From Streptomyces agglomeratus (GTDB lineage Bacteria > Actinomycetota > Actinomycetes > Streptomycetales > Streptomycetaceae): DNA of 64,000 nt. Positions 9,048 to 16,650 of the stretch are shown here, one piece after another. The notes beneath the pieces are model-generated. The model was not told the DNA's origin and did not search any database. It was given only the letters and a program-made list of their open reading frames with translations. The DNA is taken from contig NZ_MEHJ01000001.1 of the NCBI RefSeq assembly GCF_001746415.1, forward strand, positions 806,001-870,000. Reading direction: 5' to 3'. A program made the position numbers and the translations under genes. Numbering within the stretch: the first letter of the stretch is position 1; every line of letters starts with the position of its first letter.

Positions 9048-10286
9048 GTGAGCGCACGCGTCATTACGCCCAAGAGCCGGGGCTTCCTGTTCCTCGACTC
9101 CCATCCTGGCGGCTGCCGAAAGCTGGTGGACGAGAAGTGGCAGGCCGTCCCCGCCCCGGTGGCCGCCGAGGGAGAGGGGCCGGTGGCGCTGGTCATCGGC
9201 TCGTCCGCCGGGTACGGCCTGGCCGCTACGATCGCGGGCCTGGCCCGAGTGGGTATCCGTGGCATCGGGGTGTGCTTCGAGAAGGCGCCCGCGCGCCGCA
9301 CCGGCACGGCCGGCTGGTACCGCACCGCCGCCACCGCCCGGCTCGCCCGAGAGCACGGGCGGGACATGGTCTTCCTCAACGGCGACGCGTTCAGTGACGC
9401 GATGAAGGAGCAGGTTGCCGACCTCCTCGCCGAGCGGTTCGGGGGACGACTCGACTTCCTGATCTACTCGGTGGCCGCGCCTCGCCGCACCGACCCGGAC
9501 ACCGGCACCACGTACAGCTCGGTCCTCAAGCCGGTCGGCTCGCCGTACACCACCAAGACGCTCGTGTTCGACGAGTACGGCGCCCCGGAGGTCAAGGACG
9601 TCACCACCGCGCCGGCCGAGGGCGACGACATCGAGCAGACCGTGGCGGTGATGGGCGGTACCGACTGGGAACGGTGGATCACGTTCCTGGCCGACCGGTC
9701 CCTGCTCGCCGACGGCTTCACCACCGCTGCCCTGTCCTACATCGGCTCACCCCTCACGGCGGCGATCTACCGGCAGGGCAGCATCGGCGCCGCGAAGGCC
9801 CATCTCGAAGCCACCGCGCGCACGTTGGACGAGCGTCTCGGCAAGACTGTGCGCGGCCGGGCCGTCACCTCGGTCAACGCCGCCGCCGTAACCCAGTCCT
9901 CCACCGCCATCCCGGGCATCGCCCTGTACACCGGGCTGCTGCGCGGCGTCCTCGGCGAAGCCATGGTGGCCCCGGTCGGTCAACTGGTTGAGCTGTGGGA
10001 CCAGCTGACCGGCGCCCGCCCCCTCGACCTCGACAACGAGGGCCGGGTCCGCCTCGACACCTGGGAACTCGCCCCCGACGTACAGAACGCCGTCGCCGAA
10101 CGCTGGAGCACCGCCACCACCCGCACCATCACCGGTCTCGCCGACCTCGACTGGTTCAGTGGCGAAGTCCGCCGCCTCTACGGCTTTTCCGTCCCCGGCG
10201 TCGACTACACCGTCCCCGTCGAAACCGACGTCCCCTGGCCCACTCCCACGGTCTGTCCCGCGCCCCTGACACCCTCGATCACGTAG
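9048..10286 (+). CDS. fabV: Enoyl-[ACP]/trans-2-enoyl-CoA reductase, FabV type
   Basis: The 412-residue length and the N-terminus MSARVITPKSRGFLFLDSHPGG are those of FabV, the long SDR-related enoyl reductase that uses NADH to saturate trans-2-enoyl-ACP or -CoA in the last step of fatty-acid elongation. The NADH loop is VIGSSAGYGLA (49-59). The FabV-specific Y-x8-K catalytic motif is Tyr241-RQGSIGAA-Lys250, with Tyr231 also present. The end segment WFSGEVRRLYGFSVPGVDY is typical. Many Streptomyces depend on an InhA/FabI enzyme, so this standalone FabV may be a second isozyme; FabV enzymes elsewhere tolerate triclosan. The start is a GTG with no strong ribosome site. No other fatty-acid gene is adjacent. 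Confidence 0.95.
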   Translation: MSARVITPKSRGFLFLDSHPGGCRKLVDEKWQAVPAPVAAEGEGPVALVIGSSAGYGLAATIAGLARVGIRGIGVCFEKAPARRTGTAGWYRTAATARLAREHGRDMVFLNGDAFSDAMKEQVADLLAERFGGRLDFLIYSVAAPRRTDPDTGTTYSSVLKPVGSPYTTKTLVFDEYGAPEVKDVTTAPAEGDDIEQTVAVMGGTDWERWITFLADRSLLADGFTTAALSYIGSPLTAAIYRQGSIGAAKAHLEATARTLDERLGKTVRGRAVTSVNAAAVTQSSTAIPGIALYTGLLRGVLGEAMVAPVGQLVELWDQLTGARPLDLDNEGRVRLDTWELAPDVQNAVAERWSTATTRTITGLADLDWFSGEVRRLYGFSVPGVDYTVPVETDVPWPTPTVCPAPLTPSIT

Positions 10287-10471
10287 TGGGACGAGGTCGC
10301 GGCGCCGCCCGGGGTGACCTTGGCGGTTGAACCGCTCGAACAGCCCTGTCGGCGTACGCAAGGCGAGCCGTGGCGGTCAGGGATCGCCACGGAAGGGAAA
10401 ATACGCCAGAAAAGGGGCCGCCAGCGTCGGTCCGGACCGCGACGACAACGCACTGCCGGAGGCCGATTACG

Positions 10472-11374
10472 GTGGACGACCTGCTGCTGCCCATTCTCTT
10501 CGCGATCTGCGCGGCCCTCAGCAACGCTCTGGCGACGGTGCTCCAGCGCAAAGCGGCGCTGAGCGTGCCCCGATCCGACGGTCTGCGCGCCGGGCTGATG
10601 CTCGATCTGCTGCGCAGACCCGTCTGGCTGGCCGGCATCCTGGCCGTCGTCGCCGCGGCGGTATGCCAGGCGGTGGCCCTGGCGACGGGACCATTGACGA
10701 TCGTTCAGCCCCTGTTCGTCCTCGAACTGCCGCTGGCCCTGATCATCGCGTCGCTCCTGCTGAAACGCCACCTGCCCGTGCGCGGCTGGATCGCGGTGTC
10801 CGCCGTGGTGGCGGGACTCGGCATCGCTCTCGCCGCCGCGTCGCCCTCGGGCAACCGTACGCACGTCCCGCTGGACCGGTGGATCGTCGCGCTCGCCATC
10901 TGCCTCGGCATCGTCGTCGCGCTCGTCCTGACGGCGGTCCGCCGCCCGGAGGGCGGGGCCCGGGCGGCCTGTTTCGGTGCGGCCACCGCCATCGCGTACG
11001 CACTCACCGCGGCGCTCATGAAGGCATCCATGCACATCCTGGACGCCGGTGGCATCACGGCCTTCCTCACCGCCTGGCAGACCTACGCCTTCGCGGTGGT
11101 GGGCGCCGGAGCGCTGTTCCTGCTGGAGCACGCCATGCAGGCCGGCCCCCTGGTCGCCTCCCAGCCCGCGCTCACTCTGGGCGATGCCGGCGTGAGCCTC
11201 GCCCTCGGCATCGTTCTGTACGAGGAGCACGTCCGCTCCGGCTGGTGGCTGCTGCCCGAAGTCCTCGGCGTCGCCCTGGTGGCGGCCGGGGTGCTCATGC
11301 TGTCCAGGATGCCGATCGCCCGCGCTGTCGTGGCCCCCGAGAGCGACGCCGAGCCGGGTGCGACCGTTCCCTGA
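10472..11374 (+). CDS. DMT superfamily (EamA-like) transporter
   Basis: The 300-residue protein is almost wholly hydrophobic, with about ten TM helices arranged as two five-helix EamA repeats, starting VDDLLLPILFAICAALSNALATVLQRKAAL. GGAGG, nine bases before a GTG at 10472, sets this start; the upstream in-frame ATG at 10370 would add 34 hydrophilic residues that look non-coding. DMT proteins export amino acids, metabolites or drugs, or scavenge small molecules, and nothing here shows which. The 185 bases upstream hold no recognisable gene. Confidence 0.85.
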   Translation: MDDLLLPILFAICAALSNALATVLQRKAALSVPRSDGLRAGLMLDLLRRPVWLAGILAVVAAAVCQAVALATGPLTIVQPLFVLELPLALIIASLLLKRHLPVRGWIAVSAVVAGLGIALAAASPSGNRTHVPLDRWIVALAICLGIVVALVLTAVRRPEGGARAACFGAATAIAYALTAALMKASMHILDAGGITAFLTAWQTYAFAVVGAGALFLLEHAMQAGPLVASQPALTLGDAGVSLALGIVLYEEHVRSGWWLLPEVLGVALVAAGVLMLSRMPIARAVVAPESDAEPGATVP

Positions 11375-11595
11375 GGAGCACACGGTCAGTGGCTGCCCCT
11401 GGGCGGCCGTACGCCGCTTCAGGGCCGGTGCGCCACGCCGCCCGGCGACCGGCGGACCGGAAGCGGTGGCCCGGCGCAGCGCCTGCCGGACCGACCACAG
11501 GACGGCCGCCAGCGGTACGGCGGTCACCGCGCCAACCACACGGGCCTCCAGGACCAGGACCGCGTGCTTCCTTCGCTCTCCCCGAGAGCTCCTCG

Positions 11596-12105
11596 TCAGT
11601 AGTCGATACGGTCGGACTTGGCCAGCCACGCGTCGAACGGCGCCGTACGGTTCGGCAGATCCAGCCGCTCGACCGGCATCGGCCACATCGACGCGGGCTT
11701 CTTCTCGAACAGGTCGTAGAACTTGCGGTCGTCGAAACCGGCCACTGCGGCATCGTGCCGATCGGCGGCGTAGATGATCCGGTCGAATCGCGCCCACAGC
11801 GCGGAGGAAAGACACATCGGACACGGCTCACACGAGGTGACCAGGACGCAGCCCTCGAGCGAGAAGGTAGCCAGCTCCTTGCAGGCGGCTCGCATCGCGC
11901 TCACCTCGGCATGCGCCGTCGGGTCCAGCGTCGCGGTGACCATGTTGTTGCCGATGGCGACGACTTCGCCGTCTTTGGCGACCAGTGCGCCGAACGGACC
12001 GCCGCCGTTCGTCACGCTGTTGGTGGCCAGCCTGATGGCCTCTTCCATCCAGACGAGCTTGAGCTCCTGGATGTTCGTTTCCTGGGTGTTTGCGGTCACG
12101 GTCAC
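11596..12105 (-). CDS. Cytidine/deoxycytidylate-deaminase-fold nucleoside deaminase, guanine deaminase-like
   Basis: The 169-residue protein has the zinc site of the CDA fold: HAE at 65-67 (His65 zinc ligand, Glu67 proton shuttle) and PCPMC with Cys95 and Cys98. NGGGPFGALVAKDGEVVAIGNN is the substrate-side strand typical of guanine deaminases of the B. subtilis GuaD group. The reaction is probably hydrolytic deamination of guanine to xanthine, although tRNA adenosine deaminases share the motifs. TadA usually has a different C-terminus, and the ending WPMPVERLDLPNRTAPFDAWL fits GuaD better. It stands alone, and a long non-coding region lies upstream of its start. Confidence 0.9.
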   Translation of the reverse strand: MTVTANTQETNIQELKLVWMEEAIRLATNSVTNGGGPFGALVAKDGEVVAIGNNMVTATLDPTAHAEVSAMRAACKELATFSLEGCVLVTSCEPCPMCLSSALWARFDRIIYAADRHDAAVAGFDDRKFYDLFEKKPASMWPMPVERLDLPNRTAPFDAWLAKSDRIDY

Positions 12106-12203
12106 TCCCTGTTCGAAAAGTACTGGGGACTACTCCCCGAATGCTCTGCCCATACGGGAGGCCGCACGCGGGGCAACAAGCGGCTGATCTCCACCAATCA
12201 CCC

Positions 12204-12224
12204 TGGTACCTGGTGCCTGGTACC
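12204..12224. repeat. Three tandem heptamers TGGTRCC
   Basis: TGGTACC, TGGTGCC and TGGTACC follow each other without a gap at 12204-12210, 12211-12217 and 12218-12224. The outer copies are identical. The array sits 99-119 bases upstream of the deaminase start and reads as an operator or a short tandem repeat. Confidence 0.6.
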
Positions 12225-12327
12225 GTCCGCGATCGGCGTCACACCCTGATGCTGTGCCTTTGCGGTCAGCACTTCCTCCGTGTGGCAAGTGGCAGTCCGG
12301 AGGAAGTCCACGTCACTCATCCTTCAC

Positions 12328-12361
12328 TTCGTCGCAACCTGCTTTATTTCGTTGCAACTTG
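12328..12361. promoter_or_regulatory. Paired TTCGTYGCAACYTG boxes, 20 bp apart
   Basis: TTCGTCGCAACCTG (12328-12341) and TTCGTTGCAACTTG (12348-12361) differ at two positions and start exactly 20 bases apart, about two helical turns. The core GTTGCAAC of the second is a perfect palindrome. This fits a pair of dimer sites for one regulator; the regulator is not identified. No convincing gene follows within 300 bases: only an eight-codon frame at 12411 with a GGAGTGG before it. Confidence 0.55.
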
Positions 12362-12699
12362 TGGGAGGAGTACACAGCCACCGGAGTGGAGCCAGCTAGG
12401 AGTGGAAGACATGAAAGCGCCCGCCGACCCTTCGTAGACTTCTACAAGAGGCGGTCGGTTCCCGCGACGTTGGGCAACTACCACCGCTCCGCCCGCACTT
12501 CATGCTCCCTCCGGTGGGGGTCCGGAGCAAGGCGGCCGGCCGGCATTCCATGGCTTGCCGGATCGCGCCCTGCGCGAGTTCCGCCGGCCGTCAGGGCGCA
12601 GCCACAACGCCCGCGGGCCGCCCGCTTCGCGATCGCCACAGCCCAGGCATACGACCTCGCATCGGCCCCCCGGGACATGCCGCTTCAGCACAGGCCGAA

Positions 12700-12715
12700 T
12701 GAGTATGCGTACTCA
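12700..12715. promoter_or_regulatory. Inverted repeat TGAGTA-N4-TACTCA upstream of acyltransferase
   Basis: The arms TGAGTA (12700-12705) and TACTCA (12710-12715) are perfect with centre TGCG. The site ends 61 bases before the acyltransferase GTG, suitable for an operator near the promoter. Confidence 0.5.
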
Positions 12716-12776
12716 AGCCTCGGCGTCCGCGGCACAGCAAGGATGTGAATCACCTACACCAGTCAGAGAGGCACCC

Positions 12777-13472
12777 GTGCTCAGCCGTACCGCCGCGATG
12801 CTCGTACCCGCCTTCGGGAACCTGACGATCACCTCAGACCTCCCGGGCCGCCTTGCCACCGGCAGCATCATCGCTCCCAACCACGACTCGCTTGCCGACC
12901 CGGCTGTCACTCTGGCCGCTCTGCACCGGATGGGCATCCAGCCCGTCGTCATGGCCGCCGCTGGGCTTTGGCGTATCCCTCTCCTGGGGTTCGCGCTCGA
13001 GCGGGGCGGTCATATTCCGGTGCACCGGAGGAGCGAGCATGCGGCCCGGGCGCTCGATCACGCACTCGCGGCCCTGGCCGAGGGCCGTCACGTGTTGATC
13101 TACGGTGAGGGCCGTCTGCCCAGCCGACGGGACGCGGGTACGGCCGCACCGGAGTCGTTCCGCACGGGCCTGGCCCGCCTCGCTCGTGCGTCCGGCTCGC
13201 CGATCGTTCCGCTGGGCCACGCGGGTGCCCGGCGCATCACTTCCGGTGGCCGAACGAAGCAGATCGCCGGCGTGCTCAGCGCACCGTTGCGCCGTCCTCG
13301 CCTGCACGTGCACATGGGACTCCCGGTGGATCTGCCCCACGACATTCCGGCAGCAACGGAAAGGGCGCATCAGGCCGTGACCGCTGCCTGGAGAAAGGCA
13401 GCCCGAGCACTTGGCGCGAGCCCGGCATCTCCGCCTGATCACGGAGCGTGCAACACCGCCGTTCTTCGATAG
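12777..13472 (+). CDS. PlsC-type lysophospholipid/glycerolipid acyltransferase
   Basis: The 231-residue protein has the acyltransferase motifs in order: NHDSLAD with His36 and Asp41 (HX4D catalytic pair), GGHIPVHRRS (block II) and IYGEGRLPS (block III, usually PEGTRS), then IVPLGHAGARR (block IV). It should transfer an acyl group from acyl-ACP or acyl-CoA to a lysophosphatidate-like acceptor at the inner face of the membrane. A GTG at 12777 preceded by AGAGAGG (12765-12771) sets the start. ATGs at 12699 and 12705 are in frame but overlap the inverted repeat at 12700-12715 and would add an unconserved-looking N-terminus. It stands alone. Confidence 0.88.
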   Translation: MLSRTAAMLVPAFGNLTITSDLPGRLATGSIIAPNHDSLADPAVTLAALHRMGIQPVVMAAAGLWRIPLLGFALERGGHIPVHRRSEHAARALDHALAALAEGRHVLIYGEGRLPSRRDAGTAAPESFRTGLARLARASGSPIVPLGHAGARRITSGGRTKQIAGVLSAPLRRPRLHVHMGLPVDLPHDIPAATERAHQAVTAAWRKAARALGASPASPPDHGACNTAVLR

Positions 13473-14014
13473 CCGACGACGACGGGTACGTCCAGGGACG
13501 GGTCTGCACGTTGCGCGGAAGGCAGCTTCGCTGAAGCCTGAGGTGCCGCCGCGTGGATGATCAACTGGTACTCGTGGAACTGTGCGTCGCAGCGCCAGGC
13601 GCAGATGGCATCTCCTGGCGGCGGGTGCGTCGCGCATGCGACACCTTCAGGCGCCGCTCGAGATCAGTTCGGCGAGGTCGGACAGGCGGCGCCTCCACAG
13701 GTGTGCCCGCCGGCAGTACTGCCGCGACCACCGTCTGCCGGTCGGCATGAAAGGCCGCCCGCACCACCGGCAGGGCCGCAGTGCCCGCCTGTCGCCACCA
13801 GCCGACATCCCCTCACCTGTCCCCTCGGAACCCGGCGCGCGCGTACACCCCGCTGCGCACCCACAAGGGAGTCACACCCCCCTGCACTATTGGATCACTT
13901 GCGCGGACGGGATCGGTAGGCGGGCATGGAGCTCCTCCAACGCTGTCATCCTCGGGCCGAGCACCTTGTCAGGGAACAGGTGTGCCCGGCCGGGTCAGTG
14001 CGGCATGTCCTCGG
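13473..14014. other. 542-bp region without recognisable gene
   Basis: Open frames here have irregular codon use and no recognised motif, and none has a convincing ribosome site with streptomycete third-position bias. The region separates the acyltransferase from the convergent YCII gene. It may contain decayed sequence. Confidence 0.5.
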
Positions 14015-14566
14015 TCATGACGGCCGGCCGCCGAACTGCCATCTGTGGACCTCGATCTCGGCATACCGGTCCGCCGTGAGGACGGCGCGTGCCGTTTCCG
14101 GGTCCGGGGCCCGGACAAGCACCGCCGTACCCAGCCAGGTGGTGCCGTCGTCGGACAGCAGCGGCCCGTACGCGATCAGCTCGTCCCCGTTCTGCGGCAC
14201 GGCGAGGTCGGCGGCCTGCCCCGAGCCCAGACCGAGCACCAGGTAGCGGTTGCCATCGGTTCGGCCACCGGGAAAGTCCCACATGGTTCGCCCCAGCACG
14301 TTGCGCCACCGGCGCAGCAACACGTCCCGGTACACGCCGGCCTGGTAGCCGGGCTCGTCGAAGGCGAACCGGCGAGCGGCGTCAGGATCCGGCAAGTCGA
14401 TGATGTGCACGCTGCCGGTGGGCGCTTCACCGTCGCTGGTGAGGGTCGGGCCGCGGGCGATCAACTCTTTCACGTACTGGTCCATGTAGGACCAGTGCCC
14501 TTCCAGTAGCTCGTGGCGCAGCGCCAAGGAGCCGGACCGGTCGCGGTGATAGCAGAAGAACTCCAT
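14015..14566 (-). CDS. Tandem YCII-domain protein
   Basis: The 183-residue protein begins MEFFCYHRDRSGSLALRHELLEGHWSYMDQY. It contains two dimeric alpha/beta-barrel-like YCII units: the first about 1-100 with ELIARGPTLTSDGEAPTGSVHIIDLPDPDAARRFAFDEP, the second about 105-180 with DELIAYGPLLSDDGTTWLGTAVLVRAPDPETARAVLTADRY. YCII proteins relate to muconolactone-isomerase-like enzymes and dehydrochlorinases, and most have no known function. A longer frame upstream exists (to 14890), but the family normally begins at the MEFF block. The two units keep the same GP(T/L)L(T/S)SD(G/D) pattern, so the gene is probably an internal duplication. Confidence 0.75.
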   Translation of the reverse strand: MEFFCYHRDRSGSLALRHELLEGHWSYMDQYVKELIARGPTLTSDGEAPTGSVHIIDLPDPDAARRFAFDEPGYQAGVYRDVLLRRWRNVLGRTMWDFPGGRTDGNRYLVLGLGSGQAADLAVPQNGDELIAYGPLLSDDGTTWLGTAVLVRAPDPETARAVLTADRYAEIEVHRWQFGGRPS

Positions 14567-15056
14567 GCCCACAGTCTGCACGAGGAAGTCAGCCACTCGG
14601 ATACGCGTTCGTACGGCGGTACTTGTCACCTGGAGCCTCTTCCCCTCGGCGGGCCTTCGGCGGCGTCCAGCAGGAGTGTTCGACCAGTGCAGCGCCTCCC
14701 GCCGCACGGTGCGGAACTCGGCCGGCGTGGGCTCTGTGCCGGGTGATGGTGGCGGCGCGGGTCGCGGCCCGGACAGCTCCCCCGACAGGGCGCTGACCAG
14801 GTCGGACAGCCTGGGGTCTGTCCGGGACAGCGGCTGGTGATTGCCCAGCCCCATCGACATCGTCAAGCTCTGTGTTGCCCGCTCGGACAAGCGGATGTGA
14901 CCACTGGCCGGGATATACCCGCCTGTTCCGTTGGACCGCTGGACCGCGCCCGGGGATTTCGAGGGCGCCGAGAACGCCGCCCCATTACCCCGCGCCCATC
15001 ACCCCCGTCACCCCATCACCCCCATCAATCCGAACAGCAGACGACAGGAGACGACC
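14567..15056. other. 490-bp divergent intergenic region
   Basis: This separates the YCII gene from the secreted SH3-like protein. No gene was recognised. The last 90 bases are pyrimidine-rich with repeated CACCCCC/CATCACC words, followed by ACAGGAG at 15044-15050, the ribosome site of the next gene. Confidence 0.5.
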
Positions 15057-15425
15057 ATGCTCAAGAAAATCGCGATCGCGGTGAGCGCACTCGGCCTGAC
15101 CGCCATACCGACGAGCGTCGCCCCGGCCTTCGCGGCCGAGTCCTCGGTACCGGAATCCGCCGTCGTGTGTGAAAGGCCGAGCCGTGGCTACGGGTACTTG
15201 ACGTACACCATGGACAGCACACCCGTCCGGACCGGCCCTTATCAGGAATGCCGGAAGGACGGGCCTTCAGTGCCGGCGAACCGGGACACTCATGTCTTCT
15301 GCAAGCTGAGCAACGATTTCGGCAACCTGTGGTACAGCGTCAGCGTGACGTCCACCGGCCAGCGGGGGTGGGCCTACAGCTCGCACTTCCCCGCCGGTGT
15401 GCGCGACCGGGTCGTCTGGTGCTGA
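15057..15425 (+). CDS. Small secreted protein with SH3-like fold
   Basis: The 122-residue protein begins MLKKIAIAVSALGLTAIPTSVAPAFAAE, a Sec signal peptide with probable cleavage after AFA (about residue 27). The mature part is about 95 residues with four Cys, including VVCERPS, YQECRKDG, VFCKLSN and the terminal VVWC, likely two disulfides. The segment STPVRTGPYQECRKDGPSVPANRDTHVFCK and the closing WYSVSVTSTGQRGWAYSSHF have the RTGP...WYxV...GWxxS layout of bacterial SH3 domains, which often bind cell wall or act as small inhibitors. ACAGGAG lies six bases before the ATG. The function is unknown. Confidence 0.75.
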   Translation: MLKKIAIAVSALGLTAIPTSVAPAFAAESSVPESAVVCERPSRGYGYLTYTMDSTPVRTGPYQECRKDGPSVPANRDTHVFCKLSNDFGNLWYSVSVTSTGQRGWAYSSHFPAGVRDRVVWC

Positions 15426-15650
15426 CGACAGGCCGCCTGCGCTGAAGCCACGACCGCGAGGCTGACGACGGCAGCGGACCCCGGCGACTCATGCGCCCGG
15501 GGGTCCGCTGCCGCCGCGGCCTCGCCGGCACGCGGTCGGTCGCCCTCTTGATGAACGGCGCGTTTCCCCGGTGTGACAGGTAATTCGGAATGTGAGACGC
15601 ATCCGGAAGAGACGTTGACGTGGCCGATTTTCGCTGCCAGCCTCTTGCAT

Positions 15651-15734
15651 GTGAACCAGTCCGAGAACCTCTCCGCGCGCTTGCACGTCGATCTGCGACG
15701 TCACGCCAGCGCCATCTGTGCCACCGGTCGCTAG
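15651..15734 (+). CDS. Leader peptide of the sulfonate operon (27 residues)
   Basis: A GTG-initiated 27-codon frame contains RLHVDLRRHASAIC near its end and stops four codons later. Streptomyces sulfur-assimilation operons are commonly preceded by short ORFs with this R-x-H-x-D-L-x-R...A-x-C pattern. They are thought to sense cysteine supply by translation of the late Cys codon, here TGT, a rare codon in high-GC actinomycetes. The frame lies 281 bases before the FMN reductase start. The ribosome site is weak (no clear AGGAG upstream), and an exact start a few codons away is possible. The peptide reading is direct; the attenuation role is inferred from family knowledge. Confidence 0.75.
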   Translation: MNQSENLSARLHVDLRRHASAICATGR

Positions 15735-15849
15735 ACCCGTCGCCAGGCGCTCTCTCCTGACTTCTGTTCACGGTTCGTAGACGTCTCGCGCCTCTGACGC
15801 GGGCGCTTCTTCCACACGTGCCGGCACATCTCTCCCGGCGGGCGTCGCG

Positions 15850-15876
15850 GGCCATTGCGGCCATTGCGGCCATTGC
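15850..15876. repeat. Three perfect tandem GGCCATTGC nonamers
   Basis: Copies lie at 15850-15858, 15859-15867 and 15868-15876 without gaps, between the leader peptide and the FMN reductase. They may be an operator or part of the untranslated leader structure, or a slippage repeat. Confidence 0.6.
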
Positions 15877-16015
15877 AGACGTGTGTGCTCGGCGTGCTCC
15901 CCCGGTGGTTGCCGACCGGTGGATCCATTCCCCTCTCCCCTCGGTTCTCCGCGCCTTTCCGCATTCATCGATCCGCCATTTCCGGCCGGGTGTTCATCAT
16001 GCCAAGGAGTCTGTC

Positions 16016-16573
16016 TTGACGTCCCTTCTCGCCATATCAGGAAGCCCGTCCGCCGATTCCAGAACCGCCCTCGTGGTGGACCGGGTCGTACGGCATCTCT
16101 CGCACGCCGGCTACCGCACAAGTCATCTCGCCGTACGGGACCTGCCGGCGGCCGATCTCCTGGCCGGCCGGGTCACCGGTCCGGCGCTGCGCGGAGCATT
16201 GGACGAGGTGGCCGCCGCTGACGGGCTCGTCGTCGCCACCCCGGTCTACAAAGCCTCGTACACGGGACTGCTCAAAGCGTTCCTCGATCTGCTGCCGCAG
16301 TCCGGGCTGGCCGGGAAGACGGTGCTGCCGCTGGCCACCGGCGGCAGCCTCGCCCACGTACTGACCCTCGACTACGCCCTGCGCCCCGTGCTCTCCGCAC
16401 TCGGCGCCCGGCACATCGTGCCGGGCTGCTTCCTGCTGGACAGTGCGGTCGAGCGCCTGGGCCAGGGGGCGGTCCGGCTCGAACCCGAGACGGAGATCCG
16501 CCTGCTCCAGGCAGTGGACGGGTTCACCGACGCTCTCGCGGCCCGTGCGCCGCTCGCCACGGCCGCCTCGTAG
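16016..16573 (+). CDS. NADPH-dependent FMN reductase of the SsuE/MsuE type
   Basis: The 185-residue flavodoxin-fold protein begins LTSLLAISGSPSADSRTALVVDRV. The GSPSADSRT loop binds FMN phosphate, and ATPVYKASYTGLLKAFLDLLPQ is the SsuE family core that contacts the isoalloxazine ring. It makes FMNH2 for a two-component flavin monooxygenase, most likely the DszA/NtaA-type enzyme in this operon. The start is TTG at 16016: AAGGAG (16004-16009) sits six bases before it, and no ATG or GTG is better placed. It is the first enzyme gene of the operon, 77 bases before the substrate-binding protein, with a leader peptide upstream. Regulation by sulfur or cysteine status is likely. Confidence 0.88.
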   Translation: MTSLLAISGSPSADSRTALVVDRVVRHLSHAGYRTSHLAVRDLPAADLLAGRVTGPALRGALDEVAAADGLVVATPVYKASYTGLLKAFLDLLPQSGLAGKTVLPLATGGSLAHVLTLDYALRPVLSALGARHIVPGCFLLDSAVERLGQGAVRLEPETEIRLLQAVDGFTDALAARAPLATAAS

Positions 16574-16650
16574 CCCCTCCCCCAACGGCGTCGCTCCGCA
16601 CCGAGCCCGCCTTCCCGGAAACCGATCCAAGCCCCGAACAGGACATTCCC

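Larger units (their letters stand above)
12106..12776. other. 671-bp region between deaminase and acyltransferase
   Basis: Contains three operator-like arrays (12,204-12,224; 12,328-12,361; 12,700-12,715) and an eight-codon frame at 12,411. No gene was recognised. Confidence 0.5.

Noticed and set aside
12411..12437. Eight-codon frame MKAPADPS with GGAGTGG upstream
   Set aside because: Too short to judge. No recognised leader motif and no gene follows closely.
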